Origin: Blattamonas nauphoetae
Lineage: Eukaryota > Preaxostyla > Oxymonadida
Length of the DNA stretch: 64,000 nt
Assembly (NCBI GenBank): GCA_033064195.1
Contig: JARBJD010000197.1
Location: forward strand, 62,001 to 126,000
Reading direction: 5' to 3'
Shown one piece after another: positions 49,005 through 60,495 of this stretch (positions are counted from its first letter, which is position 1; each line of letters starts with the position of its first letter). The translations under genes and the position numbers were made by a program. The notes beneath the pieces are model-generated. The model was not told where the DNA came from, made no database searches, and saw nothing but the letters and a program-made list of their open reading frames with translations.

Positions 49005-51627
49005 TTATACATCGTCCAGAAACAGATCGACCCACTCCTTTTCTTTCGCTCTCCCAATTCCCATCTGTCTCGCTGGCTGACTTTCCCCCTCATCCAGATG
49101 TTGCTGGAGAATGACGCGTGTGTTGAAATGATGTGCAGTATGCACAAACAACGCAAAGCACTCCTGTGCCGTCATTTTATTCTTTGTTCCCACATCTGAT
49201 GACGGGCGGACCGGAACAATTGCGGCATTCGGCGCATTTCTTGCTGTGTTTTGGGAGACATGGGCGGGAAATGAGGGAAACGACCCACAATCGGAGTGGG
49301 CGATGGAGAGGACATGCTCCAGTTGTGTGATGGGAAGGGAGTGGGAGCTTAATTCGGAGTCAGGTTCGTTTTTCTTCTTTCCTCGTTTTGTCTTCGAATT
49401 GTCTGACAACAGCCAGTCTTCCACTGTCTGCATCATTCCTGTTGTGTCTCGCTGTGTGTATTCGCTCTCCTCTTCTCCCATCTGTGCAAGGAACCCTCCC
49501 AACACTCCTTCAATCCCCATTCCTTGCCCCACACCGCCGGCAGACATCGCCAACGAAGGGACAGTGAGGGAAGGAAGAGTGGAGAATGCAGTGTGTGAAG
49601 CTGAAGAGGGCGGAACATGGCGAGCAGGGTTGAGTTGTGTGTTGTGCAGAAACGATACCAGCTCAGCATCAGCAGCGATGTCTGTCTCGTCCATCATTTC
49701 GTCTTCCTCGTCCAAAAACACGTTCTGACCGAATGTGGGCGATGGCGAGTCGGAGAAGTCTGGCGCGTTCTCGACAGCGTCGGTGCGGGCGTCGAGCGGT
49801 GTGGAGAGGAGGAGGTGATGGGGAAGGAGGGGGAGGGTGGATTGGTGCAGAGGGAGTTCGGAGGGAGAAAGAGGATCTGGTGTGTCTGGAAAGGGTTTGG
49901 GGTGAATGGAGAAAGAGAGAGACGACAGAGCGAGAGAGGGGAAAGATGAAAGTGGCTGAGACGGGAACGAGAGTGAGTTCAGAAACGAGAACGAATGATT
50001 CGCTGGCTGTTTGTGCTTTGTGTGCATGTGAAACGACGCCGACCCATTCGGAAGGCAGAACGGGCAGGACAGAAAGTGAGGAGGAGCATTCGCATCAGCC
50101 AAAGTCGAGAGCGATGGAACAATTCGAGATGTGAGTGTGGGAGTGGAGGGGATGAGTGATGATGGGGAGATGGCTTGGTGGTTGTGGAGTGTTGGTTGGG
50201 GTTGGTTTGTGGGGAGGGTGTTTGAGAGTGTGGAAGAAGCGAGGAGGAGAGGAAGAGTGAACGATGCGGAGAGGAGAGTGTGTGGCTCAGAAAGGGGGAA
50301 GGAGAACACTTCTCCATTCTGCCCTCTCTTCCCACTCTCCCTCGCAATCACCAAATCGAGCTTTTCTTCCGAAATCAGAAAAGCAGATGGGTTTGTCTGC
50401 TTCGTCGTTCTGCCTCGACTCGTCGGTGGCACGACTCTCAACTTGGCGAGTTGAGAAAACGTGAGAAACGACAGATTCTGAAAAATGGGAGTGATGTCAG
50501 GAAGTGGAGCGACGACACCATGTTCAGAATGGACAGAGAGTGGATGTTGAGTCGACGCCATCACAGTTTCTGTTCCATCACCCTGATTCCCATCATCGTC
50601 GCGGAGGATCGTTGGGTGGGGAGAGTCTGACGTGTCTGGTTGGTGGAAGGCGAGTGTGGGCGAGAAGAACGACGGCTCTTCGAAATCTGACCATCCATCG
50701 CTCTCGTCGCCTATTTTGGTGTCCTTTTCGGAGTCTGAGGCGAGATGGTCTGGCATCTCTTCGTTGTGATAATCGGGTTTGTGTTGGTTCCAGCGCTCTT
50801 CGTCGAATTCACGTTCCTTTCCCCTTCTCTCGTCCAGAAGTTCAATTTCTGTGCCATCAATCGAGATGTTCCTTAAAACAGATAGAACACTCTCTGAAAG
50901 CGGGATATTCGGTTCTTTTGGGTCGAAAAGTGGTGCGTTTTGTGGGAGACCATGGGGGACCAGCTGTCCGCTGGCAGCAAAAGTGAGATTTCGGACAAAC
51001 GATGGTTTTTCAGTATCTTGGTTCCAGAATAGTGAGGGCAGGGAGGAAAAAAAGTCTTGGGTTGTGATTGTTTCCGAGGGGTGAGGCGAGGGGATGGGCA
51101 TTGTGAAATGGGACGAGATTGTGTGGCCAGATGTGAATGGGAGCGTTTTAGGGAGTATTTTGTTCAAAGAAGTCTGTGCTGCTGTGGCAAAGAATGGTTG
51201 ATCCGAGAGAAATGATTGCCATTGTTGGACAATCTGCTGGATCTTGTGAGGAGTGCTCGCAGAGTGGGCAGGTGCTCCGTCTGAGACGTTTTGAGTTTCA
51301 GCGTCTTTCTGTGCCATCACTGGTGTTTCTAGCTTTCTTCCAATTTGTAGAGTCATCTTAGAAAGAGAATTAAGTTGTTCCTTCACGATCCGGCTTCTGA
51401 CTTGAAGATCCATTGATGTTTCGTCCAGTTGATCGACAAACGTATCTTTATTCACCTTAGTGGTCAACATATGGGTTGATCGTGCCTCTGCAAAGGATAC
51501 ATAGAGGTCATCGAAAGGATTTTTCAAGAATGTCGAGGAGTGGATTTGTTTGTACAATGACGAGATATTGTAGTGTTCTCCCTGTTTTGATTTGTCAAGT
51601 TCAACTTTTTTGAGGCTTTTACGCATG
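49005..51627 (-). CDS. Uncharacterised 874-aa protein
   Basis: This is one uninterrupted frame. I chose the first ATG (MRKSLKKVELDK); the frame is open to 51716 upstream without another ATG. The N-terminal ~110 residues are helical (FDDLYVSFAEARSTHM; VRSRIVKEQLNSLSKMTLQI). The middle is Ser/Pro/His-rich and probably disordered, with acidic patches (DEEDEMMDETD). The last ~60 residues look folded (TAQECFALFVHTAHHFNTRVIL, then VDLFLDDV). The layout of a conserved N-terminus, long linker and small C-terminal domain faintly recalls kleisins such as condensin CAP-H, but no diagnostic motif is clear and I do not assign a function. It is divergent from the RNase T2 gene with only 97 bp between the start codons. 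Confidence 0.7.
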
Positions 51628-51724
51628 CGTTCTTGGAAATTATGTTCTGTAGATTCCTCATTGACATGGCTGGATCTACCGTAACAAACACTTTTTCCAC
51701 AACGAAATATGGGCACAAGAAAAC

Positions 51725-52444
51725 ATGATCGCCTTCTTCTTCACGGCTCTGTCATACGCTTCTGTATTCACTGAAGTCAACGAATGCCTGCCTAATGATG
51801 TCCCAGGGAATTACAATCAGCTCTTCCTCTCAACAATGTATGCTGCTACTCAGTGCATTCGCTATGGCTCAAAGAAAGGCGTCGGACCCATCCGTGGAAC
51901 AAACGAATTTACGATCCATGGACTGTGGGCCAATTTCAACGCCTCGGCTTGGCCACAGAGCTGCAACTCGTCCTATCCCTTCAACATGAAAGAAATTGCT
52001 GATCTTCCCAACCTGAAGAAGAACTGGATTTCAAACATCAACACTGATGAAAGCTTCTACAAACATGAATGGACCAAGCACGGTACATGCTCCACTGATC
52101 TGATGCCAACCATTCGAGATTACTTCAAGGACACGATCGAACGTCATGAGCAAGTCGACCTCCAAGGGATCCTCCGCCGTGCTGGATTTGTCCCCAACGA
52201 CTCCAAGCAATATCAGAAGGCTGCTTTGACATCATCCTTGAAGGCAGCTCTTGGTGTTGACGCTCTTCTCGAGTGCTACAAGAAAAACGGGAAATCTTAC
52301 CTTTCTGGTGTCGATGTTATTTTCGATCACAAGGCAGGCCTCCCAATCATGCAGCCTGGACAAGACTACATCCGTAAATATGCCTCAAGTTGCCCGTCAA
52401 GCTTTTACATCCCAACCATCCCATCTAACTGCTATCGTGATTAA
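51725..52444 (+). CDS. Secreted ribonuclease T2
   Basis: This is an RNase T2-family endoribonuclease of 239 residues without introns, normal length for the family. The signal peptide is MIAFFFTALSYASVF. The CAS1 motif FTIHGLWAN has its His at residue 65, and the CAS2 motif HEWTKHGTC has the catalytic His/Glu/Lys/His around residues 114-119. Several cysteines suit disulfides. It should cleave single-stranded RNA in the lysosome, digestive vacuole or outside the cell, consistent with a phagotroph. The bidirectional promoter is at most 97 bp. Next downstream is the AGC kinase on the same strand after 191 bp. Confidence 0.93.
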   Translation: MIAFFFTALSYASVFTEVNECLPNDVPGNYNQLFLSTMYAATQCIRYGSKKGVGPIRGTNEFTIHGLWANFNASAWPQSCNSSYPFNMKEIADLPNLKKNWISNINTDESFYKHEWTKHGTCSTDLMPTIRDYFKDTIERHEQVDLQGILRRAGFVPNDSKQYQKAALTSSLKAALGVDALLECYKKNGKSYLSGVDVIFDHKAGLPIMQPGQDYIRKYASSCPSSFYIPTIPSNCYRD

Positions 52445-52635
52445 TTTGGCTTTAAAAAGCCTTGAGAGTGTCCATTCAAATTCTGTTTTTCTCTATCGAA
52501 TTTTTGAATTCATTTCAGATGATATATCGATATCAAACTGTCATCTTTTCGATCATGAACTGAACCGTAATTTTTTCATTACTCCGCAGAACAATCGAAA
52601 CGACAAAGCGGTCCGTCTCATTGTGATCTTTCACA

Positions 52636-55600
52636 ATGAGTTCTACCATTCTCGCTTCGGCAACTGAAGCCAACATGTCAATACCTCTTCATTATCCTCT
52701 CGCGTTAACATCACAGTCCCCATCAGTTCTTTCTCCAGCCTACACAATTAATCCTCCATTAAATGAAGAACTACAAATTCCCTCAGTTCTTCCTCCATCC
52801 CATGCACCTCGGAATTCGAAAAGCATCTCAAGAAAATCACTTCTGCCACACGTTCCTCCACCACTTCCTCCTCCCCCTGTGTATTCGTTAGCAGACTTTG
52901 AGCTCATTCGTCCCATCACAAAAGGAGCATTTGGCCGTGTTTTGCTTGTCCGACCGCGCAAAAACCGACAGATCAACTCAAACCTGAACATTAACAAGCT
53001 CTATGCCATGAAGGTCCTCCATCGTTCTGGGATCACAGAAAGCAAAGTTCAAAAGCGACTAATTTTGGAATATGAAATCTTGGAAAAGCTAAGCCAATCA
53101 AAATCAGACTATATCGTCAAATTACAATGCTCATTTCAAACAAAACTCAATTTCTATCTTGTAATGGAGTACTTACCCGGCGGTGATTTATTTTCGCTTC
53201 TTGCAAGCTTTGGCTACTTTGATGAAGCTATTGCCAAACAATACATTGCCGAAATCATCCTCAGTGTCGATTTTCTCCATCGACACAATGTTGTTCATTG
53301 TGATCTCAAACCAGACAACTTATTAATCGGAGCAGATGGACACCTCCGACTTACAGATTTTGGACTCTCTTTCAATGCAATGTTTACTTCCATCGAACAC
53401 GGACTCTCCCAACAACAGGACAAACTCCTACAATCCCCCTCTCTTCGGAAATCAGCTATATCTTCCTCACATGGTTCTTGGCAGAATTTCCCTCAACAGA
53501 AACGTTTTGCTATGTTGACCTTTGATGATATGGCCGGCGTGAACCCAAACAATAGTTCGACCAGATTTGCGAATATTGTCAGACAAGAACGAGCTTCGAG
53601 CCTTGATACAAATTGGAACAGTGATAAACCACTTTTTTCCATCACTCCATCACCCTTAAACCAAGCAAATTCACAAAACTCAAATTCTCCTCCAAGACCA
53701 CATTCGGAGGATATAAAGTCGACCAATGTTTCCAATGGCGGACTTATCCAAGGGGCACTAAGTTCCACAGAAGTCTCAATCAACGAAGAAGACAGTGGGA
53801 TGATCGAAGAGGACTTTACTAGCGAACCACCAGAGGAGGAGAGCAAGACAATTCATATCAAAGGAACACCTGACTATGTCGCTCCTGAGATCATCCAGGG
53901 GAGTGAATATGCGCTTACTTTCACCGTTGACTGGTGGGCCGTCGGGATCATGTTGATGGAGTTATTGTCAGGAGCAACTCCATTCAATGCTGAGACACGC
54001 GAAGAAGTATACCAGAATATTCTGACGAAAGATCTCCAACCAATTCTTGATACTATCCTCCCGGAAGAAGTCTCGCCCGAGGCTCGATCTGCCATCGCAG
54101 CGTTTCTCGAAAAAGATCCAGCAAAAAGACTTGGAACGGTGAACGGAGTTGAAGAAATTAAGGCCCATCCTTTTTTCGCGGATATTGATTGGGATCACCT
54201 TTACGATCTTGAACCTCCGTTCAAGCCAGATTTCGATCAGTCCACAATGGGAACAGAGTACTTTGAGGCTCGTGAGGAGAGATTTCCGATCAAATCAATC
54301 ACCACAGAAGATGTGAATGAGGATATCATTAACGCCCGGAAGGAACGAGCTCTCCGCATCTTCGATATGCAAAGTGGCGAAAGAAAGATGAAATTGTTGG
54401 AAGCTCAACTCCGATCGACCCCGTTCAAAGTGTACGGCAACACGATCTATCTTGTGCCTGATCAGATCAACAAGAGACGCAAAACAAAACGACGCCAAAG
54501 ACGATCCCGACGGTTCAATCCAAACCCAAAACTGGCCAAATTTTCAGTTCCTGAGATCCCACCATATCGAAAGAAGACCAATTCGAGTACAAAACTGAAG
54601 GAAAAGAAGAAGATTCACAAACCCCACACTCCAACCAAGACCACCTCTTCTCGCCAACAATTCCAATCTCCAAAACAAAGACGGATCGATACTCCTGCTG
54701 TCAATTCCAATAATTTAGCATTTGGAGCTGATTCACCAATTATCAATCGTTGCCCTCCATCCAATCACCAATTTAACCCAAAAACGTATGCTCCATCCAC
54801 ACCATCCAACCATGGACATCTGAAATCCTCTCTCAACATCAGTTCGCGTGAAAGTCCATCAATCCTTGGGAGTCGATCGGGATTCGCTGAACGACCACTT
54901 CCTCTCATCCCCGACAGAGGAGCGACAAAACGACGACACAAACACGCAAGATGTTTGTCTGAGGAGAGGAAGGAAGAGGCGAGAAGGAAGGATGCCGAAG
55001 GAAAATCGACAAAATCAGGGAAGAAGAAGAGGATCTGCAGGATGATGGAACATGTCTCAGAATTATGTCAGACCAAATGCAGCATCACTCCAATCCAACC
55101 CACACCAGTCAGTAGTAGTTCCACTCACACGCCGACCCAATCACCGACACAATCTCCGACCTCACACACTCCAAGTTCTCCACACAACCACACAATGTGC
55201 TCGCACACGTCGTCTCAATCCTTCCAGAGCTGTTCGTGTTCGAGTTGTGAGTCCGACACAATCACATGTGACTCACCGCAATCCTCCCATGTCACCAACA
55301 CTCCCGTCCTCCCTCCTCGTCTCACTCTGCCATCCAACTTCAATTCTCGCTTAGAATCCACTCCACTCGACAGCCTCAAAGTCTATCCAACCCAGTTCAA
55401 CATTCCAATCACAAACCCATCCTTCGAGACCCAATCTGTCGCATTCGCTGACGATTTCACTTCAGACGATCACCCACCATTCGCTGTCCCATCCTCTCTC
55501 CCGCTGATGGCAATGGATGCTCAGTCGTATTTCCACGACCAGACAGGAATGTCGATGATCGAGCAAGATATGTTCGACTCGACCTCACTTGCGTCTGACA

Positions 55601-57879
55601 TGGTCGGTTTTCTGTCGAACACTCACGTCACATCAGCCCTCACCCGCTTCCACCCGCAATCCGAGATTCTTGGCTACAATCCTCGCGCACGGACTGATCC
55701 CACGTTCTTCGATAAGAGTCTGTTTGCTGGTCAGTTCAGCCCGATCGGAGGGGCTGAAGAAGGCACACCCCAAATTGGTGATAAGACTGCGTTGCTGGAA
55801 AGGGAGAGTGTCCCCTCTCTCAACACATTCACATCAACCAACCTTCCCAGTCTCTCTCCCGCCATCAAACCCAAACGGAAACATAAAAAACATAAACGAA
55901 CATGCCGTTATTTCAAAGAGGAACATCAAAAATCGGTGTCGTTCGTGAATGTCGACATCTCGCCGAAGCATCCAGCTATCAAACACACCTCGACGGGCTC
56001 TGATCATCAATCGGATGGTTTCCAATCGCATGGCGATGACGATGGACCTGTTTTCTTTGAAGTGAATGACATTCCAGACAATCCGCAGATGCAGACATTT
56101 GGGATTGTGCTGGATGAGCAGAACGAAGGGGGAGGGTCAGACTCACCGTTGTTCGAATCGATGTCGAAACTGAAAAAGGAAGAGAAAAAGAAGAAGAGGA
56201 AGGTCGAGTTCATCACCGACCCAGAAACCGTCCAGCTTCCCATCACCTTCCACTCCACCGTTGTTCACTCGCAGGATCAGAGCTCCCCCACTCTGACCGC
56301 CAGCGGTGTCCACTCCCTTCCCGTTGATGAACCATGGTCGAAAGAGAAGGCATATCAAGAATTCCAGAAAGAGAAGGAACAGCTCGACGAGTTTCGCCGG
56401 AGACAGACACCGTCGCACCAACTTTCCGTTTCTCAGCCATTCGTATCGTCGTATCCAGCCGCTCTCGAGACAGACGAAGGATCATACATCATCCAAGCTG
56501 TCGATGACATTCCAATCTTCTTCAGTCCATCCTCTCCAAACCCTCTCGTCGTCTCGCAGGATCAGACTCCACCCGCATTCAACAGGTCAAGCACACTCTC
56601 TCCATCCGCACCACAACCACCACCTCCTTACACTGGACGGTTCCACTCAAACTCAGTCGTCCACAGCCCTGCTTTCTCTCTCGACTCGTCGACTCAATCA
56701 ATCCCAACCACTCCTTGCCTCGCTGATGGAGGCACGTCCACTCCAACGTCAATCGGAAAAGATGACACATGCTCGCCACGCACACGAAATCCACTCGGGA
56801 AGCTTCTGCACCGCGCTAAGGAGCAATTTCGTCGAAAGAAGAAGCAGAAGGACAGTGACTCTCTAACACACTCGTCCAGCACGTCGCCGAGTCTTCGTTC
56901 GCCAGATATCACTGACCTGAATGCTACCTCACCGCTTGAGACAGATCTCGCTGATTCTGGATCAATCCCATCGTTTGAATCGCTGTCCCCCATCCCAGCA
57001 CTCATCCAACCACAGAAACCATCCAGTTTGAAGCAAGCTTTTGTTGAAATGTCGCCGAACGCGTCAAATCACTCAGTCGGTCTCCACACGGAATCAGCGT
57101 GGACCAGATCAGATGGAGAGGAGAGCAAACCAACCTCTCGTCTCCCTCCGCACCTCGACATCTTTCCCGACGATGAGCCGATCCCACCAAACCCGCGCGT
57201 AGTCATCCCACACGACCCCCGCACCATCCCAATCAGCACCACTCCTCACGAAGTCACCACTGTCCTCATCACTGGAGTGTCGTCTCCTTCTTCCAACATC
57301 CTCGATTCCCCAGCGTTCGGAGAGTTGGCAGTGAAAGGAGACGAGATTGATGATTCTTCAGAAGACGATGAAGAGAGCGAAGACCAGTCTGGAAGTGGTG
57401 CGTCGGCGTCGGTGAGAAGGAGGAGTGTTGGGGACTTTGAGATGTATCTTTCTGAAATGCGAGTGGCTGAAGAGGACAACGAGTTGAGCGACGTCGACAC
57501 CAAACTCAGCCGACTCAGAAAGAACTCTGAATCGTCCGACGACTCATCGAATGAGAGTGAAACGGAAAGTGAAAGCGAAGACCAACACACTCCCTTCTCA
57601 GACAACGAAACCTCTCCGATTCAATGCATCCAATCAATTCCTGTCCTACCCTCTCCTCAGCTCTTCCTCTCCTCCCGTCCTCCTCGTTGCCAATTCTTTT
57701 CATCACGCAGGCACGGACCCCGAGTTCCACACCATCCCCCCTTCCTCAAAAGCCCAATTTTGACTTCTGTTTCCTTCCAAAACATGTCTTCCTTTCTCCG
57801 ATCTCACCCACTCTCGTTCACAGCGACTCCTCTTCTCAAACCAAAAACGCAGTCGCCGAATGCCTCACATGGGTCGTAG
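52636..57879 (+). CDS. Greatwall/MAST/Rim15-like AGC protein kinase, 1747 aa
   Basis: This is a single-exon AGC kinase. The domain begins about residue 88 (FELIRPITKGAFGRVLL), with AMKVLHRSG, VMEYLPGGDLFSLL, catalytic loop VVHCDLKPDNLLI (about 221-228), LTDFGLSF (Asp about 241), an insertion of about 150 polar residues, then GTPDYVAPEII (from about 410), WWAVGIMLMELLSG and HPFFADIDWDHL. The long insertion between DFG and APE is the hallmark of Greatwall/MASTL, Rim15 and plant IRE kinases, which restrain PP2A-B55 through endosulfine-like proteins; that role is inferred. The Arg of HRD is Cys (HCD), while catalytic Asp, Lys and Asn remain, so activity is plausible. About 1200 C-terminal residues are Ser/Pro/Thr-rich and disordered, with basic KKRKRR-type patches and acidic stretches. 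No transmembrane segment is seen. Confidence 0.9.
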   Translation: MSSTILASATEANMSIPLHYPLALTSQSPSVLSPAYTINPPLNEELQIPSVLPPSHAPRNSKSISRKSLLPHVPPPLPPPPVYSLADFELIRPITKGAFGRVLLVRPRKNRQINSNLNINKLYAMKVLHRSGITESKVQKRLILEYEILEKLSQSKSDYIVKLQCSFQTKLNFYLVMEYLPGGDLFSLLASFGYFDEAIAKQYIAEIILSVDFLHRHNVVHCDLKPDNLLIGADGHLRLTDFGLSFNAMFTSIEHGLSQQQDKLLQSPSLRKSAISSSHGSWQNFPQQKRFAMLTFDDMAGVNPNNSSTRFANIVRQERASSLDTNWNSDKPLFSITPSPLNQANSQNSNSPPRPHSEDIKSTNVSNGGLIQGALSSTEVSINEEDSGMIEEDFTSEPPEEESKTIHIKGTPDYVAPEIIQGSEYALTFTVDWWAVGIMLMELLSGATPFNAETREEVYQNILTKDLQPILDTILPEEVSPEARSAIAAFLEKDPAKRLGTVNGVEEIKAHPFFADIDWDHLYDLEPPFKPDFDQSTMGTEYFEAREERFPIKSITTEDVNEDIINARKERALRIFDMQSGERKMKLLEAQLRSTPFKVYGNTIYLVPDQINKRRKTKRRQRRSRRFNPNPKLAKFSVPEIPPYRKKTNSSTKLKEKKKIHKPHTPTKTTSSRQQFQSPKQRRIDTPAVNSNNLAFGADSPIINRCPPSNHQFNPKTYAPSTPSNHGHLKSSLNISSRESPSILGSRSGFAERPLPLIPDRGATKRRHKHARCLSEERKEEARRKDAEGKSTKSGKKKRICRMMEHVSELCQTKCSITPIQPTPVSSSSTHTPTQSPTQSPTSHTPSSPHNHTMCSHTSSQSFQSCSCSSCESDTITCDSPQSSHVTNTPVLPPRLTLPSNFNSRLESTPLDSLKVYPTQFNIPITNPSFETQSVAFADDFTSDDHPPFAVPSSLPLMAMDAQSYFHDQTGMSMIEQDMFDSTSLASDMVGFLSNTHVTSALTRFHPQSEILGYNPRARTDPTFFDKSLFAGQFSPIGGAEEGTPQIGDKTALLERESVPSLNTFTSTNLPSLSPAIKPKRKHKKHKRTCRYFKEEHQKSVSFVNVDISPKHPAIKHTSTGSDHQSDGFQSHGDDDGPVFFEVNDIPDNPQMQTFGIVLDEQNEGGGSDSPLFESMSKLKKEEKKKKRKVEFITDPETVQLPITFHSTVVHSQDQSSPTLTASGVHSLPVDEPWSKEKAYQEFQKEKEQLDEFRRRQTPSHQLSVSQPFVSSYPAALETDEGSYIIQAVDDIPIFFSPSSPNPLVVSQDQTPPAFNRSSTLSPSAPQPPPPYTGRFHSNSVVHSPAFSLDSSTQSIPTTPCLADGGTSTPTSIGKDDTCSPRTRNPLGKLLHRAKEQFRRKKKQKDSDSLTHSSSTSPSLRSPDITDLNATSPLETDLADSGSIPSFESLSPIPALIQPQKPSSLKQAFVEMSPNASNHSVGLHTESAWTRSDGEESKPTSRLPPHLDIFPDDEPIPPNPRVVIPHDPRTIPISTTPHEVTTVLITGVSSPSSNILDSPAFGELAVKGDEIDDSSEDDEESEDQSGSGASASVRRRSVGDFEMYLSEMRVAEEDNELSDVDTKLSRLRKNSESSDDSSNESETESESEDQHTPFSDNETSPIQCIQSIPVLPSPQLFLSSRPPRCQFFSSRRHGPRVPHHPPFLKSPILTSVSFQNMSSFLRSHPLSFTATPLLKPKTQSPNASHGS

Positions 57880-58514
57880 ACTGGTGATGTGCAATGATTT
57901 GGGATGAAGGGTGTTTATTTTGTGTTCTGTTTGATGCTATTTTTTCCACATCCTCTTCTAGAATGACCATCTCGTCCATACTTTTCTGTTTGTGTTATGT
58001 GTCTTTTTCGAGTTTCGCCTTCATTTCAACTTTTTTTAATATCTCAATCTTCATCTAAAACAACAAAATAGATCGTAGGAATAACCGTGACAACCACAAT
58101 TTAAAAAAAGGGCATGATCATCGATCACGTCAAGAATCCAGAACGAAAACCATAGTAAGTGCACCATTCACTCTTTAAAATTACTACTTCCTCTTTCTCA
58201 CAATATACCGTCATATTTCTAAACATAGAAAACTGTCCACTCAGATTTGTGTCTGTCGAAGGACATACTGGTGACCATCCATGAGAAATCGCACCATTCG
58301 GTGAGGTATCGTCAACATCCACTAAATCATCTCTTCTCCACAAGATATCGGTTGTTCATTTTGCAGTCATGGACAAAAGTTCTCACCAGAGCCCAATGGA
58401 GTTAATGAATAGAGGAATTTGTCCACTTTTTTCCTAGTCACTTCAACCCACTCTAGATTTGCATTTTCTGAAAAGAAAACCCAATAGTGTCTGTTGAAGT
58501 GAAAAAAGCAAAGA
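57880..58514. other. Intergenic, 635 bp
   Basis: This is the 3' flank of the AGC kinase followed by AT-rich sequence. Short open frames on the minus strand (58125-58343, 58367-58669) lack protein-like composition. Nothing else is seen. Confidence 0.4.
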
Positions 58515-58945
58515 ATGACTGATGTGAATTTCGGAGGCCAAACATTCGCGAACATCAATCTGTCTCTCCTCTCCAGAGATGATGAGATGGACCCTGGTGA
58601 GGTAGTTTCGAGACACAAAATCAGTCTATCAAACACATTGGAATTCTGATTGATATGGGGTTGAATCACATAAACTATGAAGGAAACCGAGATATCATTG
58701 CTCTTTTGGCTATCGGTGTGAACTCAACAATGACGATTCAGGACCTTTTTAGGGATTCCCTGAGTATGGATGTAAATGATCTTGATCAACTTCGTGTTGA
58801 ATCGACACCATCAGCTCGAACCACCATTGATTTAATGCTCCATTATCTGGGTAGCGGTCCGGCCCAAAACCATGCACCACAGGAACCTACACTTGAACAG
58901 ATCGCAGCGCAGTTTGACTCATCAAACAGCTCATCTCTTTTTTAG
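58515..58945 (+). CDS. Small protein (135 aa), possible UBA-like segment, with a putative 23-bp intron
   Basis: Exon 1 is 58515-58601 (MTDVNFGGQTF...) and exon 2 is 58625-58945. The intron 58602-58624 begins GTAG and ends TCAG, and both exons are whole codons (29 and 107 including stop). The segment HIGILIDMGL...NRDIIALLAIGVN...TIQDLF has the spacing of a ubiquitin-associated (UBA) three-helix domain, but this is weak. The C-terminus is polar (TLEQIAAQFDSSNSSSLF). If the intron is not real, the gene would start at 58655 with a 96-residue product. No signal peptide or membrane segment. Confidence 0.5.
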
Positions 58946-60495
58946 TCTTCCATGAAAACCCAACTTTTTTGGAAATCAATGGGTGAAACGGTAAAAAAAA
59001 TAACAAAAGTGGAGCTTCACGGGTTTTTCTTGAAATAAATACTTCGAAGAACCAAACTGAATAAGAAGTGAAACAACGTCCATTCCTGATCAAAAGTTCG
59101 GGATCGGAAAATCTGAAAACCAACCGTCACAAAGGAAGTCAAAAAAATTGAATTAAATCGAGATACATACTGTTTCGAACGTCATTCGTGATCTGTGACA
59201 TGAAGAAAGGTGAGAACTAAGAGAGTGAAAAAAAAGAATCCATTCGTATTATCATATTATATCGCGATTTGCGTCATTTCATGAACCAAAATCAAAGTAC
59301 ATCCCGAGAAAACAAATGCGTGGTCAGTATGTGGGGCACGTCATGAATAAAAACTCTACATTGAATGTGAAGAAAAATAGAAAAGAAGAGTGCAAACAAC
59401 AGTGTTTTTTGGTTTCAGTTCGTCGTTTCTCGATCTGCAAAGATCACAGGAAATCAATCATCCTTGTCAATGGTTCGATCATCATTTCCTTCGAATAAAG
59501 TTTCGTTTCACTTCAGCACATATTCACCATTCATTGTCACATTGTTTTTCAAAAAGTATTCTCTGAAATGGGCAATTGACCTGAGCAGATCATCGTTTTC
59601 GATGCACGAGTGATGATCGACGATCGTTCGATGAAATACGCAGGTACAACACTTTGTTTTCTTTTCGTATCGTTACTCTTTTTCGTCTATCAATTCACTA
59701 CTCTTCGATTTGTTCTCTCAACTTTTTATGAAACGCTCTCGTATACCAGCAATGAGTCACTTTCTTTGTTTTTGTTGTTCTGGTTCACCACCTCACCTTA
59801 TTATCTCATTTCACCATTTTTTGCTTTAAAATACGATTTTTTATCAATGCAAAATGAAACATTGAACGAAAAAAGATTGATCGTCAAGATCAAAGTGAAC
59901 ATTTGGATCGGGTCCACCAGTAGGTTTTCTCACTTCAAATATCACTTCACTTCACCGTTTTGTTCATCTTATTTACATTTTTGCTCAAGACGTTCAAAAA
60001 ACTAGGTAATATACCAACAAAACTCAATCTAAAATGATCACTCAGATCGGGAACGTCCCTTCACTTTATCGTTTCTAACATCATTACTCTTTCATAAAGT
60101 GAAGTGATGGATCAACAAAACAGGAACAACAAAATGTGATCAGATCTGGCACGTGATTTGGTTTTACAACTTCATTTTCACTTCAATCACATTTTTTGAC
60201 TCTTTTTATGTGAAATTTGGTTTATCCCGTTCATAAAACTGGATAGATTCCCATCATTCTCACTTCTTCCATTTCACCATTCACTAACATACTTGCCCAC
60301 TTCATTATTGCTTGTTTCGATTACTTTTGAACAAATTAAGCGAAGATGTTGATGAAACGTGAAACATTTTGAAGTGCTGAGGTAGGTGAGATGACTGAAA
60401 AAATGCTCGTGAGATGAGGAAAGTGAGAAGGAATGATGGAGTAATTGAATGTGAAATGGTTGAAAAATGAATCGACTTTTCTCCTAAATTAGTTC
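58946..60495. other. AT-rich non-coding region, 1.55 kb
   Basis: I see no convincing gene. Open frames at 59316-59498 and 59610-60005 are hydrophobic or low complexity and lack protein character. From about 60030 the sequence is dense in CACTTC/GAAGTG words like those at 62.8-63.6 kb. The stretch near 60260-60300 is roughly the reverse complement of about 63277-63315, hinting at dispersed inverted repeats. Confidence 0.5.

Noticed and set aside
59610-60005. Plus-strand hydrophobic open frame of 131 codons
   Set aside because: Phe/Ser/Leu-rich composition from AT-rich pyrimidine runs, with no domain or conserved context.
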